From Microbulbifer sp. ALW1 (GTDB lineage Bacteria > Pseudomonadota > Gammaproteobacteria > Pseudomonadales > Cellvibrionaceae): 64,000 nucleotides of DNA. Below are positions 23,125-31,378 of this stretch, piece by piece (position 1 is the stretch's first letter; each line of letters starts with the position of its first letter). The position numbers and the translations under genes were made by a program. The stretch lies in the NCBI RefSeq assembly GCF_009903625.1, contig NZ_CP047569.1, forward strand, positions 3,450,501 to 3,514,500, read 5' to 3'. Under the pieces are notes generated by a model, which saw nothing but the letters and a program-made list of their open reading frames with translations, did not search any database and was not told the DNA's origin.

Positions 23125-25122
23125 TCAAGTTCCCGCGAGAGAGCGGCCGCCCACCGCAGACGCCTTGCTGGCCTGCGCTACTTTCACTTTGCGGTACCGC
23201 TTGTCGGCAACGGCGATTGCCCCACCCAGAGCCATCAACGCTGCACCCAACCAGATCCAGACAACGAAAGCTTTGTACTGCAGGCGCACCGCCCAGTCGC
23301 CACCGATATGGCTTTTATCCAGCGGATCGCCCAGAGCGACATAGAGGTCGCGGAACAGCGTAGTGTCGATGGCTGCCTCGGTCATCACATTGCCACCCGA
23401 CAGGTACTGGCGTTTTTGCGGGTGCAACTCGGCGGTAACCTTACCGTTCCGGCGAACCACAACCACACCTTCGGAAGCGCGGTAATTGGGGCCCCTCACC
23501 TGACGCACACCCTCAAAGGTGAATTCGAAACCGGACATTTCCGCGCTCTGCCCCGGTGACATCCGCAAGTCTTTCTCAATGCTGTAGACGGAAGTCAGCG
23601 CAACGCCCAGCACGGAAAGCGCGAGGCCAATATGGCCAAGATGCATACCGTAATAGCTGGCCCGCTGGCGCTTCAAGCCCGACCACAGGGAGTCGGCATT
23701 GCGAGACTTAGCCAGGATATCGGCCACGCTGGCAGCAATGACCCACAAACCGGCAAACAACCCGAGCATGGCGCCCCAGTGAAAATCCCCGGCCAGCAGC
23801 GTGAGCAGCGGAGCGCCGATTGCGGCGACCAGTGCCGGCAAACTCCAGGCTTTCACCAGTTTGGGCAGCTGGCTGTCTTTCCAGTTTGCATGGATACCCA
23901 TGCCCAGCAAAACGCAGAGCACCAGCATCAGAGGTACAAAAAACAGATTGAAGAACGGCGGCCCAACACTGATTTTGCCCCAGCCAAGCGCGTCCGCCAG
24001 CAGAGGGTAGAGCGTGCCCGTGAGCACCATCCCCATGATCAGCACCAGCACCAGGTTATTACCCAGCAGGAAAGTCTCCCGCGCGCGGAAAGAAAAAACG
24101 CTGCCGGCACTTACTGCGGGTGCACGCAGGGCAAAGAGAAGTAGCGAAGCCCCCACCACGATGGCCAGGAACGCCAGGATAAAACCACCGCGCAGCGGGT
24201 CAGTAGCAAACGCGTGCACCGAGGTCAGCACACCGGAGCGCACCAGGAAGGTTCCCAGCAGGCTCAGGCTGAACGCAAAAATAGACAGCAGAATGGTCCA
24301 GCTGCGGAAGAGTCCGCGCTTCTCGGTAACCGCCAGTGAGTGCAGTAATGCGGTGCCCACCAGCCAGGGCATAAAGGAGGCATTCTCCACTGGATCCCAG
24401 AACCACCAGCCGCCCCAACCCAGCTCGTAGTAGGCCCACCAGCTACCCAACGCGATACCGAGGGTGAGGAAAGACCAGGCAACCGCGGTCCATGGGCGCG
24501 CCCAACGGGCCCAGGCGGCATCGAGTTTGCCCTCCAGCAGTGCCGCGATGGCAAAGGCAAAAGCCACCGAGAAACCCACATACCCCATATACAGAAGCGG
24601 CGGGTGAATGATCATCCCCGGGTCCTGCAGCAGCGGGTTGAGGTCGCCCCCATCCGCCGGCGGAAATGGCAGGATGCGGTCAAAGGGATTGGATGTAAGC
24701 AGGATGAACAGGAAAAAACCGATCAGCAGCATTCCCAGCACCGAGAGCACTCGAGCCACCAGCACCGCCGGTAACTGCCGGCTGAACAGGGCCACCGCCG
24801 CCGTCCAGCCTGCGAGCATCAGCAACCACAGCAGGATTGACCCCTCGTGGCCACCCCAGACCGCCGTCACCTTGTACACCATCGGCAGAATGCTGTTGGA
24901 ATTCTGGGCGACGTAGGCAACGGTAAAATCGCTGTTCACAAAGGCGACCGTCAGGCATACAAACGCCAGCGCGGTAAACGTCAACACCCCCAATGACAGG
25001 GGGCGAGCGGTATCCATCCACAAAACCCGGCCGGTATAGGTGCCCAGGATTGGCACTAACGACAGCGCCACCGATAGCAACAGGCCGACAATCAGGGCGA
25101 AGTGCCCCAGCTCAGGACTCAT
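23125..25122 (-). CDS. ccmF: Heme lyase subunit CcmF
   Basis: This is a 665-residue polytopic protein with about 14 or 15 membrane spans. It has the tryptophan-rich heme-handling motif WGGWWFWDPVENASFMPWL near 230-250, the LPFPPADGGDLNPLLQDPG loop, and a large periplasmic domain near the C-terminus (about 510-620, SPGQSAEMSGFEFTFEGVRQ). With CcmH and CcmI it ligates heme to CXXCH sites. Its length and motifs are normal. The ATG overlaps the ccmE stop (ATGA). Confidence 0.96.
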   Translation of the reverse strand: MSPELGHFALIVGLLLSVALSLVPILGTYTGRVLWMDTARPLSLGVLTFTALAFVCLTVAFVNSDFTVAYVAQNSNSILPMVYKVTAVWGGHEGSILLWLLMLAGWTAAVALFSRQLPAVLVARVLSVLGMLLIGFFLFILLTSNPFDRILPFPPADGGDLNPLLQDPGMIIHPPLLYMGYVGFSVAFAFAIAALLEGKLDAAWARWARPWTAVAWSFLTLGIALGSWWAYYELGWGGWWFWDPVENASFMPWLVGTALLHSLAVTEKRGLFRSWTILLSIFAFSLSLLGTFLVRSGVLTSVHAFATDPLRGGFILAFLAIVVGASLLLFALRAPAVSAGSVFSFRARETFLLGNNLVLVLIMGMVLTGTLYPLLADALGWGKISVGPPFFNLFFVPLMLVLCVLLGMGIHANWKDSQLPKLVKAWSLPALVAAIGAPLLTLLAGDFHWGAMLGLFAGLWVIAASVADILAKSRNADSLWSGLKRQRASYYGMHLGHIGLALSVLGVALTSVYSIEKDLRMSPGQSAEMSGFEFTFEGVRQVRGPNYRASEGVVVVRRNGKVTAELHPQKRQYLSGGNVMTEAAIDTTLFRDLYVALGDPLDKSHIGGDWAVRLQYKAFVVWIWLGAALMALGGAIAVADKRYRKVKVAQASKASAVGGRSLAGT

Positions 25123-25568
25123 ATCTTGGCGCCCCCTTGACAGGTCACTTCGCCGCGCATGGACTCAGCCACTTCCGGTGGCGTATAGGACTCATCGTGC
25201 TTCGCCAGTACCTGATCCGCGCGCACATAACCGCCCTGCTCAAGCTTGCCGGTCACAACCGCAGCCTCACCTTCGGCAAAAAGGTCCGGCAGGATTTTGT
25301 CGAACACCACTTCCAGCTCGGCTTCGCCATCGGTGATGGCAAATTTCACATCGAGTGAATTGCCGTCGCGCACGATACTGCCGGGTACCACGCAGCCACC
25401 GGCCCGGATGCGCTTTTCAAATGGCACTTCGCCGGCAGCAAAGGCGCTGGGCGCATAGAAATAGTCCATGTTCGAGCGCATGGCGTAGGTCACAAAACCA
25501 ATAGCGGCACTGGAGAGTGCCACCAGGAGGAGCACCAGAATCAGGCGCTGTTTACGGGCTGGATGCAT
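25119..25568 (-). CDS. ccmE: Periplasmic heme chaperone CcmE
   Basis: The 149-residue protein has an N-terminal anchor (about 8-29) and the OB-fold domain with GGCVVPGSIVRDG, FDKILPDLFAEGEAAVVTGK and the heme-binding end HDESYTPPE, in which His binds heme covalently and the following Tyr is a ligand. It takes heme from CcmABCD and delivers it to CcmF. The C-terminal tail is short. It overlaps ccmF by 4 bp. Confidence 0.95.
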   Translation of the reverse strand: MHPARKQRLILVLLLVALSSAAIGFVTYAMRSNMDYFYAPSAFAAGEVPFEKRIRAGGCVVPGSIVRDGNSLDVKFAITDGEAELEVVFDKILPDLFAEGEAAVVTGKLEQGGYVRADQVLAKHDESYTPPEVAESMRGEVTCQGGAKI

Positions 25569-25610
25569 GCTTGTCCTGCTTAATCAATAAAGTTCGGTTG
25601 GCGGAAGGGT

Positions 25611-25844
25611 TCAGCCCGCCGGTTCCGGTTGTGGCTGCTGTTCGCGGCTCGCCTTGGCTCTGCGGCGGGCTTCTTCCTGGCGCAGCTGGCGGGCAAATTC
25701 CTGCCGCATCTTGCGCTGGCGCAGCAGAGGCGCGACGGCCAGGGTGCCCAGTACCAGAATGGCCACTCCGTAGGAGGCCCAGACATAGGGGCCGTGTCCG
25801 TTCATGGCCAGGAAACTGGCCAAACCATCAAATTGAAATTGCAT
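25611..25844 (-). CDS. ccmD: Heme exporter accessory protein CcmD
   Basis: This 77-residue protein with one membrane span (about 20-41) starts MQFQFDGLASFLAMNGHGPY, the conserved CcmD N-terminus with its GPYVWASYG motif, followed by a basic and Gln/Glu-rich cytoplasmic tail. It helps release holo-CcmE from CcmABC. The start at 25844 lies 10 bp past the ccmC stop; an upstream frame overlapping ccmC is rejected. Confidence 0.9.
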   Translation of the reverse strand: MQFQFDGLASFLAMNGHGPYVWASYGVAILVLGTLAVAPLLRQRKMRQEFARQLRQEEARRRAKASREQQPQPEPAG

Positions 25845-25854
25845 GGTTGCGTCC

Positions 25855-26625
25855 TCAGGCCCTGGCTGCGCTGCTGGATTGCGCTGCGGGCTGCCCCATG
25901 AGCTCACGCACCCACTGGGTCCGCCACTCGCGCTGCAGGATCAGGGTGCGGGTGTGCAGGGTCAGCACCCAGGCATAAAAAAGGTAAAACCCGGCGATCA
26001 TGGTGATCAACGGGTAGAACATACTCGGATCGATGGTGCTGGCTTCGGTGAGCTTGAGGGTGGCGGGCTGGTGCAAGGTGAACCACCAGTCAACAGACTT
26101 GTAAATGATCGGGATATTCACCGTGCCCACCAGTGCCAACAGTGCACTGGCCTTATCGCCAGATTGCTCACGGCTGAAAGCACCGGACAGGGCCATCACC
26201 CCCAGGTAGAGGAAGAACAGCAGCAACATGGAGGTAATGCGCGCATCCCATACCCAGTAAGTGCCCCAGGTGGGCTTGCCCCACACGGCACCGGTGAACA
26301 GCGAGATGAAGGTCAGCGCCGCTCCGATAGGCGCCGCCGCACGCATGACCACAAACGACAGCTTCATTTTCCAGATCAGGCCGATGGCACCGCAGATTGC
26401 CATGATGTAATAGCCGGCCAGGGCGAGGAACGCCGCCGGCACATGGATATAGATGATGCGGTAGCTGTTGCCCTGCTTAGCGTCTTGCGGCGCAAACCCG
26501 AGCCCCCAGACGCAGCCTACGGCCAGTAATAGCAGGCTGACAGCACCCAACCACGGCAGCCAGGCACTGGTTTTCTGATAAAACCAGCGCGGCGATCCTA
26601 ATCTGTGAAACCATTGCCAGGACAA
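25855..26625 (-). CDS. ccmC: Heme exporter protein CcmC, TTG start
   Basis: The protein of about 256 residues has six membrane spans and the WWD motif region WGKPTWGTYWVWDARITSML, flanked by conserved His residues (IIYIHVPAAF and TLHQPATL). CcmC attaches heme to CcmE. The usual family N-terminus, WFHRLGSPRWFY, is directly preceded by a TTG with AGGAG 6 nt upstream, and no ATG fits, so TTG at 26625 is chosen. The frame stays open for 15 more codons upstream. Confidence 0.9.
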   Translation of the reverse strand: MSWQWFHRLGSPRWFYQKTSAWLPWLGAVSLLLLAVGCVWGLGFAPQDAKQGNSYRIIYIHVPAAFLALAGYYIMAICGAIGLIWKMKLSFVVMRAAAPIGAALTFISLFTGAVWGKPTWGTYWVWDARITSMLLLFFLYLGVMALSGAFSREQSGDKASALLALVGTVNIPIIYKSVDWWFTLHQPATLKLTEASTIDPSMFYPLITMIAGFYLFYAWVLTLHTRTLILQREWRTQWVRELMGQPAAQSSSAARA

Positions 26626-26694
26626 TTTCTTTCTCCTATGTCCTTTTCTCACCCAAATGGCGCACCGCATGGCGCCATAAAGTGCGGAAAAGAA

Positions 26695-27495
26695 TCAGTT
26701 TTCCAAGCTGATGCGGATAGCACCCGCAGCAGCCAGTGGTGCCAGTGCTGCCGCAGCGGTCAGTATGGCCCCGAGAATGGCCAGTTGCGGGCCGTAGCTG
26801 TAGCCATCCAGCGCCGCCTGCACTGTTCCAGTGCCAAAGATTAACACGGGCACATAAAGGGGCATAATGATCAACGCCAGCAACAGGCCCGGCCGCCGCA
26901 ATGCCACCGTGAGTGCCGCGCCCACGGCACCAATCAGGCTGAGGCTGGCGGTGCCCAGGGCCAGGGAGACCATCAGGGGCCAGTAACCTGCGGCGTCCAG
27001 GTTCAACATCATTCCCAGCAACGGCGACAGAACCGCCAACGGCAAACCGGTCACCATCCAGTGCACCAGCACCTTGGCCAGTACCGGGAAATACAGCGGC
27101 TGAGCCTGCAGGGCCAACTGCTCCAGTGAACCGTCTTCATAATCACCGCGAAATAGTGACTCCTGCGATAACAGGGTCGCCAGCAAAGCCATTACCCAGA
27201 TCAACCCCGCCGCCATGCGCGCCAGCATTTCCGGCTCAGGCCCTATCCCCAGGGGCATCATCGCCAGAACGGTCACGAAGAACAGCAGCGGATTGACGAT
27301 TTCCGAGCGGCGCCGCACCGCCAGTGTCAGTTCGGTTCGAAACAGGGTATGGAACCCCGGAACGTGTACCGGATTCGCCACCGGTATTGATTTCGCGGAA
27401 GACAAATTGATCCCGGACGCCCCAGTGTCTGCAGGGTTGGATGTGGAAGAGGATTTGGAAGCCGATAAAGGCGTCGCCAGCTGCTCAGTCTCCAT
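26695..27495 (-). CDS. ccmB: Heme exporter protein CcmB with N-terminal extension
   Basis: This 266-residue membrane protein has six spans. The conserved FRTELTLAVRRRSEIVNPLLFF and SQESLFRGDYEDGSLEQL motifs identify CcmB, the permease partner of ATPase CcmA. CcmB is usually near 220 residues. Here about 45 polar residues (Ser/Pro/Thr-rich, TPLSASKSSSTSNPADTGAS) precede the conserved part when the ATG at 27495 is used. The ATG overlaps the ccmA stop by 11 bp. A start further inside cannot be excluded. Confidence 0.88.
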   Translation of the reverse strand: METEQLATPLSASKSSSTSNPADTGASGINLSSAKSIPVANPVHVPGFHTLFRTELTLAVRRRSEIVNPLLFFVTVLAMMPLGIGPEPEMLARMAAGLIWVMALLATLLSQESLFRGDYEDGSLEQLALQAQPLYFPVLAKVLVHWMVTGLPLAVLSPLLGMMLNLDAAGYWPLMVSLALGTASLSLIGAVGAALTVALRRPGLLLALIIMPLYVPVLIFGTGTVQAALDGYSYGPQLAILGAILTAAAALAPLAAAGAIRISLEN

Positions 27496-28174
27496 AGGCC
27501 ACCTCCAGATCGCTCTGTTGGGGCTGGAAATCCGCCAGGTTGACCTTTGCCAGTGGCGCAATCCCGACCGGCTGGTGCGATGTCAGCAACAGGCTCCCGC
27601 CCTGCTCAAGGTGTCGATTCATCTGCGCTTCCAGACTGGCAACACCCGCAACATCGAGCGCCGCCAGTGGCTCATCCAGAATCCACAGGGGTTGAGCACC
27701 TGGCAGATACAAGCGCGCCAAAGCCACCCGCCGGTTTTGCCCGGCAGACAGCTGCTGACAGAGAAGATCTTCAAAGCCGTAAAGCCCGACCTGCTCGAGC
27801 GCCGCCATTGCATCACCGTGGGTCGCACCGTACCAGGCCAGGTTTTCCAGTGGCGTGAGTCCGCGGCGGACGCCGGCGTTGTGCCCGATATACAGAAGAG
27901 AGGCGCGCATGGCAGTCAGCGCGCGCGGGTAAGCTTGTTCACCCCAGCAAATTTCGCCCCGGAAGTCGCTAGCGCTGCCGATCAAGGTACGGATCAGGGT
28001 GCTTTTGCCGGCACCATTGGCACCCTCTACCTGCAGGGCGGTGCCCGGCGCCAGGGTGAAATTGAGGTCAGCAAACAGCAGGCGTCCGTCCCGCTCGCAA
28101 GAGAGATCGCGCGCAATCAACGACTGCCCGGCGGGACAACAACCACCAGGGTATTCTCGGGATTCTGAGGCCAT
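27485..28174 (-). CDS. ccmA: Heme exporter ATPase CcmA
   Basis: This is a 229-residue ABC ATPase with Walker A GANGAGKST (about 51-59), signature LSAGQNRR, Walker B LWILDEPLAALD and a switch His in LLTSHQPV. With CcmB and CcmC it drives release of holo-CcmE. The ATG at 28174 is chosen over a TTG four codons earlier. The first ~15 residues are an extra Gly/Pro/Cys-containing lead. It is the first gene of the ccmABCDEFG operon, with only 33 bp to the hsbR-like gene upstream, so read-through from that gene is possible. Confidence 0.93.
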   Translation of the reverse strand: MASESREYPGGCCPAGQSLIARDLSCERDGRLLFADLNFTLAPGTALQVEGANGAGKSTLIRTLIGSASDFRGEICWGEQAYPRALTAMRASLLYIGHNAGVRRGLTPLENLAWYGATHGDAMAALEQVGLYGFEDLLCQQLSAGQNRRVALARLYLPGAQPLWILDEPLAALDVAGVASLEAQMNRHLEQGGSLLLTSHQPVGIAPLAKVNLADFQPQQSDLEVAYGD

Positions 28175-28207
28175 TGCCCACCGCAACTGATGAAAAACTA
28201 ATCGGTA

Positions 28208-29977
28208 TTATACCGGCACTGACGGGCTTTGCATGGTTTTCCCGTCGTCACTGGCACTGCCATCACCGTCACCCCAGGCGATCTCGGCCTCAACCCGGCT
28301 GCTTCCCGGCGCGTAGTGCACTTGACGACAAACAGTCTGCAATAAGTCCAGACCGCGCCCGGAATAGATGCCCCTCGGCGCACGAACCTCCGGAAAACCC
28401 GTGCCGCTGTCTTCCACCGTCAAGGTCAGGAGGCCGCCGGTTTTGTGCTCACTACAGTGCACCGAAATACTCACCCATCCGTCACTCAGGCGGCTGCGGC
28501 GCTCTGCCAGCAAGTCGTAATAGCGAATAAAACCGTCATCGGTGCTCTTGATGGAGGAATCCAGCTCCAATACGCCGTGCTCCAGTGCATTGCGGAACAA
28601 CTCGCCCAACGCAATGGCGAGGTCCTCCTGAAACCGGGCTGCGCCAGGCATCTGCCCGACCACACTCAAAAGATGCGGCAGCGGATCGGCCGCGCGCAGC
28701 TCCTCCTGCGAGAGCCTGAAATTGAGCGACCACTGTCCAACACGCCCGCCACGGCGATCCCCAGAGGGATCCATTGCCGAGTAACCCCGTCTCCGCAGGG
28801 AGGCATCCGTCAGATCCAGTTCGACCAGGGAAAGATCGTCATGCTGCTCAGCAGCATGCGCGTTCACCGCCACCAGAATTTGATCGAATGCCTGAGAGCC
28901 ATTCCCGCCATCGGCCTGCAGCAGCTGCAACAACCGCGACTCACCGAAGTGCTCCCCTTTACTGTTGCGTGCCTCGTGAATGCCGTCACTCCAAAGGTAC
29001 AGCCGGTCACCGGGAAGGACCCGCAGGTTGACCACTGCCGCATCGATCTGATCGCTAGAAAGCACGCCAAATGGCAGGTGGCGGGACTCCAGCAGGTGCA
29101 ATTCACCACTTTGGCGCTTCAGGCAGGGGCTCGGCATGCCCGCATTCAAAATCCGCAAGTGCTGGCGTCGGGGATCCAGTTCCAGCATGACCAGGCAGCA
29201 GAACATCTGCCGCGGCAGGATGCCGTAGAGTTTGCGGTTGATCTCCCGCAGAACCCGCGCCATGGAGAAGCCGCGCGGCACCATCGAATAGAAAATTGAC
29301 GTGAGGGGCACCGCCCCCACCGCTGCCGCAAGGCCGTGACCCGCAAAATCTCCCAACATCAGCACCAATTTGCCATCCGGCGCATGTGTGGCCGCCAGCA
29401 AATCGCCGTTAAGAACCGCGCGGGGAGAAAGGTGATAGCGAATTGCGGGCGTGTCATCCAGGCAGCTCTCATTACCGAGGTTACCGAAAATTTCCCGCGC
29501 GTTGGCCTGCTCCTGAAGGAAGTCGGCGTGGTGACGACGCAACCGGTCCCGCTGCGCCATCAGAGAGCGGCTGAACTCGCAGAACCGGCGAATGGAGGCC
29601 AGCTTGAGCTCCACCAGCGCCGGGCTGTATGGCTTGGTGAGGATGTCGTCGCAATCCTGTAAAAAGGTTACCTCGGCTCCGACATCCGATTCCTCCAGAA
29701 CGAAGAGAATCGGTACCGGCTCAATCCCCGTGCACTGGCGCAACTGCCGGATTTCGTCACTGCTGGTATTTCTGGCTGCCCGCGGCCCAAAAATCAGTAA
29801 ATTGGGCGCAAACTCTTCATAGATCTCCAGCGCCTCGATGCTACCCGGGACAAGCTGCACCGACGCTGGAAGTGCGCTGCCGCTGGCGCTGGTGTATTGC
29901 CAGTTGTGGATGATCTGGCGCAGCGCTGCCCCCTCGCGGGCATCGCTTTCGACTATGAGAACCTGGAACGCAGACAT
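28208..29977 (-). CDS. HsbR-like regulator: receiver, PP2C phosphatase and kinase-type ATPase domains
   Basis: The 589 residues contain an N-terminal receiver-like domain (1-130), a coiled helix, a SpoIIE/PP2C phosphatase domain (about 175-395, with VLMLGDFAGHGLAAAVG and the final Asp of EQHDDLSLVEL), and an HATPase_c domain (about 420-570, ALGELFRNALEHGVLELD and TVEDSGTGFP). This matches HsbR, which controls an anti-sigma antagonist by adding and removing phosphate. The receiver keeps acidic residues (VESD) and the Lys in LTKPYSP, but the normal phosphoacceptor position reads NLLIFGPRA, with Gly where Asp is expected. It may therefore not be phosphorylated in the usual way. Confidence 0.88.
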   Translation of the reverse strand: MSAFQVLIVESDAREGAALRQIIHNWQYTSASGSALPASVQLVPGSIEALEIYEEFAPNLLIFGPRAARNTSSDEIRQLRQCTGIEPVPILFVLEESDVGAEVTFLQDCDDILTKPYSPALVELKLASIRRFCEFSRSLMAQRDRLRRHHADFLQEQANAREIFGNLGNESCLDDTPAIRYHLSPRAVLNGDLLAATHAPDGKLVLMLGDFAGHGLAAAVGAVPLTSIFYSMVPRGFSMARVLREINRKLYGILPRQMFCCLVMLELDPRRQHLRILNAGMPSPCLKRQSGELHLLESRHLPFGVLSSDQIDAAVVNLRVLPGDRLYLWSDGIHEARNSKGEHFGESRLLQLLQADGGNGSQAFDQILVAVNAHAAEQHDDLSLVELDLTDASLRRRGYSAMDPSGDRRGGRVGQWSLNFRLSQEELRAADPLPHLLSVVGQMPGAARFQEDLAIALGELFRNALEHGVLELDSSIKSTDDGFIRYYDLLAERRSRLSDGWVSISVHCSEHKTGGLLTLTVEDSGTGFPEVRAPRGIYSGRGLDLLQTVCRQVHYAPGSSRVEAEIAWGDGDGSASDDGKTMQSPSVPV

Positions 29978-29988
29978 GTAGGAAGGGA

Positions 29989-30333
29989 TCAGCGAATGCT
30001 AAAAATTCGGTCGAAATTGGACACCGATAGAATGTGGGAGACATGGGCATTGGCATTCATCAGCTCAACCCTGGGCTGAAAGCCTTCTCGACCCATTTCC
30101 ACACAGTAGTCACGCAATAACAGAAGCATACCCAGGGCAGCACTGTCGAGATGATCGGTTGCGGAAAGGTCTACCAGAAAAACTTTGGGAGGCGGTGCCA
30201 CATTGCGATAGGCCCGCTGAAATTCCCGGTGCAAGTTAAAGTCAAAGTTACCGACCACACGGATAACCAGCGCTTCCCCGCTGTCAGAAACTTCCGAAGT
30301 AACCCGGTTTTCAAACCTCTCGGAAACCACCAT
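29989..30333 (-). CDS. HsbA-like STAS-domain anti-sigma factor antagonist
   Basis: This is a 114-residue STAS domain. VIRVVGNFDFNLHREFQRAY forms the first strands, and the helix-capping phosphorylation site is in DLSATDHLDSAALGMLLLL, with Ser at about residue 64. In the Pseudomonas HsbR-HsbA system the antagonist's phosphorylation state decides between binding an anti-sigma factor and a diguanylate cyclase, linking to motility and biofilm formation. It lies 11 bp upstream of the hsbR-like gene in the same direction, as in that system. No anti-sigma factor is in the window. Confidence 0.88.
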   Translation of the reverse strand: MVVSERFENRVTSEVSDSGEALVIRVVGNFDFNLHREFQRAYRNVAPPPKVFLVDLSATDHLDSAALGMLLLLRDYCVEMGREGFQPRVELMNANAHVSHILSVSNFDRIFSIR

Positions 30334-30521
30334 CTGAAGGTCCTTTTTCTGCCCCTTCCCAATTCATCCAGTTGACGACCGATGCGGAAATCCGTTATCG
30401 GCCCGACCAATATACACCTCGCTGGTACACCTGCAAACCGGTCCTTTGGGTGGAACCCCAGGGGACATTCAACCACCGTTGCAGAGTCTCTCCTCCACCC
30501 CAAATTAGAACCCCCAAATTG

Positions 30522-30548
30522 GAAAAGGGTGCCAATGGCACCCTTTTC
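30522..30548. terminator. Bidirectional terminator between the PA3496-like gene and the STAS gene
   Basis: GAAAAGGGTGCC and GGCACCCTTTTC form a perfect 12-bp palindromic stem around AAT. It ends the small minus-strand gene at 30649 and insulates the STAS operon, whose promoter must lie in 30334-30520. Confidence 0.75.
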
Positions 30549-30648
30549 TACCTGTCGTGGTATTACCGAAGGCTACCCGACAGAATTTCATCTGTACCCG
30601 GGCCGGACCCGGTGCGTGTAAATTGACCTGATTAAAAAACCACCCGGC

Positions 30649-30822
30649 TTAGAAGTCGTACTGAAAATCCATCAGCTCCCTTCTGAGACGCATTTCCTCC
30701 AGCTTGTCTTCGACCATCCGGCGGGCATCCCTGGGACTGTTGGGAATCAGCAGAACATCTTCTGCCAAAGAAGATTCGGATTCATCAAAATCCATGTCAT
30801 TTTCGATAACGTTGCCGCTCAT
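30649..30822 (-). CDS. PA3496-family small protein
   Basis: This 57-residue, very acidic protein begins MSGNVIENDMDFDESESS and ends with a charged helix, DARRMVEDKLEEMRLRREL, plus MDFQYDF. The conserved C-terminal helix with paired Arg and the terminal acidic-aromatic tail is the pattern of the PA3496 family, described as putative envelope-integrity proteins in Pseudomonas. The start at 30822 fits the family length; a longer frame to 30921 adds atypical residues. It is a single-gene unit. Confidence 0.7.
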   Translation of the reverse strand: MSGNVIENDMDFDESESSLAEDVLLIPNSPRDARRMVEDKLEEMRLRRELMDFQYDF

Positions 30823-31221
30823 AGAAAACTCCACAATCTCGATCTGCCAGGGCAGAAACACTTTGTCTGTTTTTGTTGTGCAATCGCAGATTAGCCAGCT
30901 ATCGCTTTTCCGGTCAAGCAACTTTTTTGTTGCGGAAACGGGGCATTTCTCAGGGTTACATAGTTCCCCGGAAAGGCATCAGGGACCGGCGAAAAGGTCT
31001 CCATACAAGCACCGCAACTGGCGCAAAAATACCTGCAATTTGTTACCAGTTCGCGACAGTTTTTCCCCAGAATGATCCCGGAGAGCACCGGCAGTCAGCG
31101 GAGCACTGCGGTAACCAAAACTGTTCCGGCGTTACCGCTGGTTACACAATATTGGGCGAGCCGATGGAGTTGGCAGTAGTGGTGAGATTGAAAGCAAAGA
31201 GTGGGGTCTGGATTTGCGCCC
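30823..31221. other. Intergenic region, no gene recognised
   Basis: About 400 bp lie between the PA3496-like gene and the tRNA-Arg promoter. Open frames here have no family resemblance or ribosome-binding site. The promoter of the minus-strand gene presumably lies near 30830-30900, where the DNA is AT-rich. Confidence 0.5.
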
Positions 31222-31250
31222 ATGACAGCTGGCGCGCCAAGCGCTAGAAT
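31222..31250 (+). promoter_or_regulatory. Promoter of tRNA-Arg
   Basis: ATGACA (31222-31227) and TAGAAT (31245-31250) are spaced 17 bp apart. Each matches the sigma70 consensus at five of six positions. The tRNA begins 26 bp further on. Confidence 0.65.
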
Positions 31251-31276
31251 GGCCGCCCTGCCCACTCGGGCAGCAC

Positions 31277-31352
31277 GTCCCCGTCGGTTAACCGGATAAA
31301 CCACGGACCTCCTAAGTCCGGACTGCCCGTTCGAGTCGGGCCGGGGACGCCA
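31277..31352 (+). tRNA. tRNA-Arg (anticodon CCU)
   Basis: This 76-nt cloverleaf has acceptor stem GTCCCCG/CGGGGAC, discriminator G and encoded CCA. The anticodon loop CTCCTAA gives CCT, and the T arm is GCCCGTTCGAGTCGGGC. It is a single tRNA gene whose 3' end lies 27 bp from the convergent asparaginase gene. tRNA-Arg(CCU) genes are frequent integration targets, but no element is seen here. Confidence 0.95.
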
Positions 31353-31378
31353 TCCTTCAAGCCGCACCAATGCAGTGC

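Noticed and set aside
31277..31352. tRNA-Arg as a second integration site
   Set aside because: No repeat of its 3' end was seen nearby, and the neighbouring genes are ordinary chromosomal genes.
31095..31370. 91-codon open frame over tRNA-Arg
   Set aside because: It runs antisense to the tRNA and its promoter with no family resemblance.
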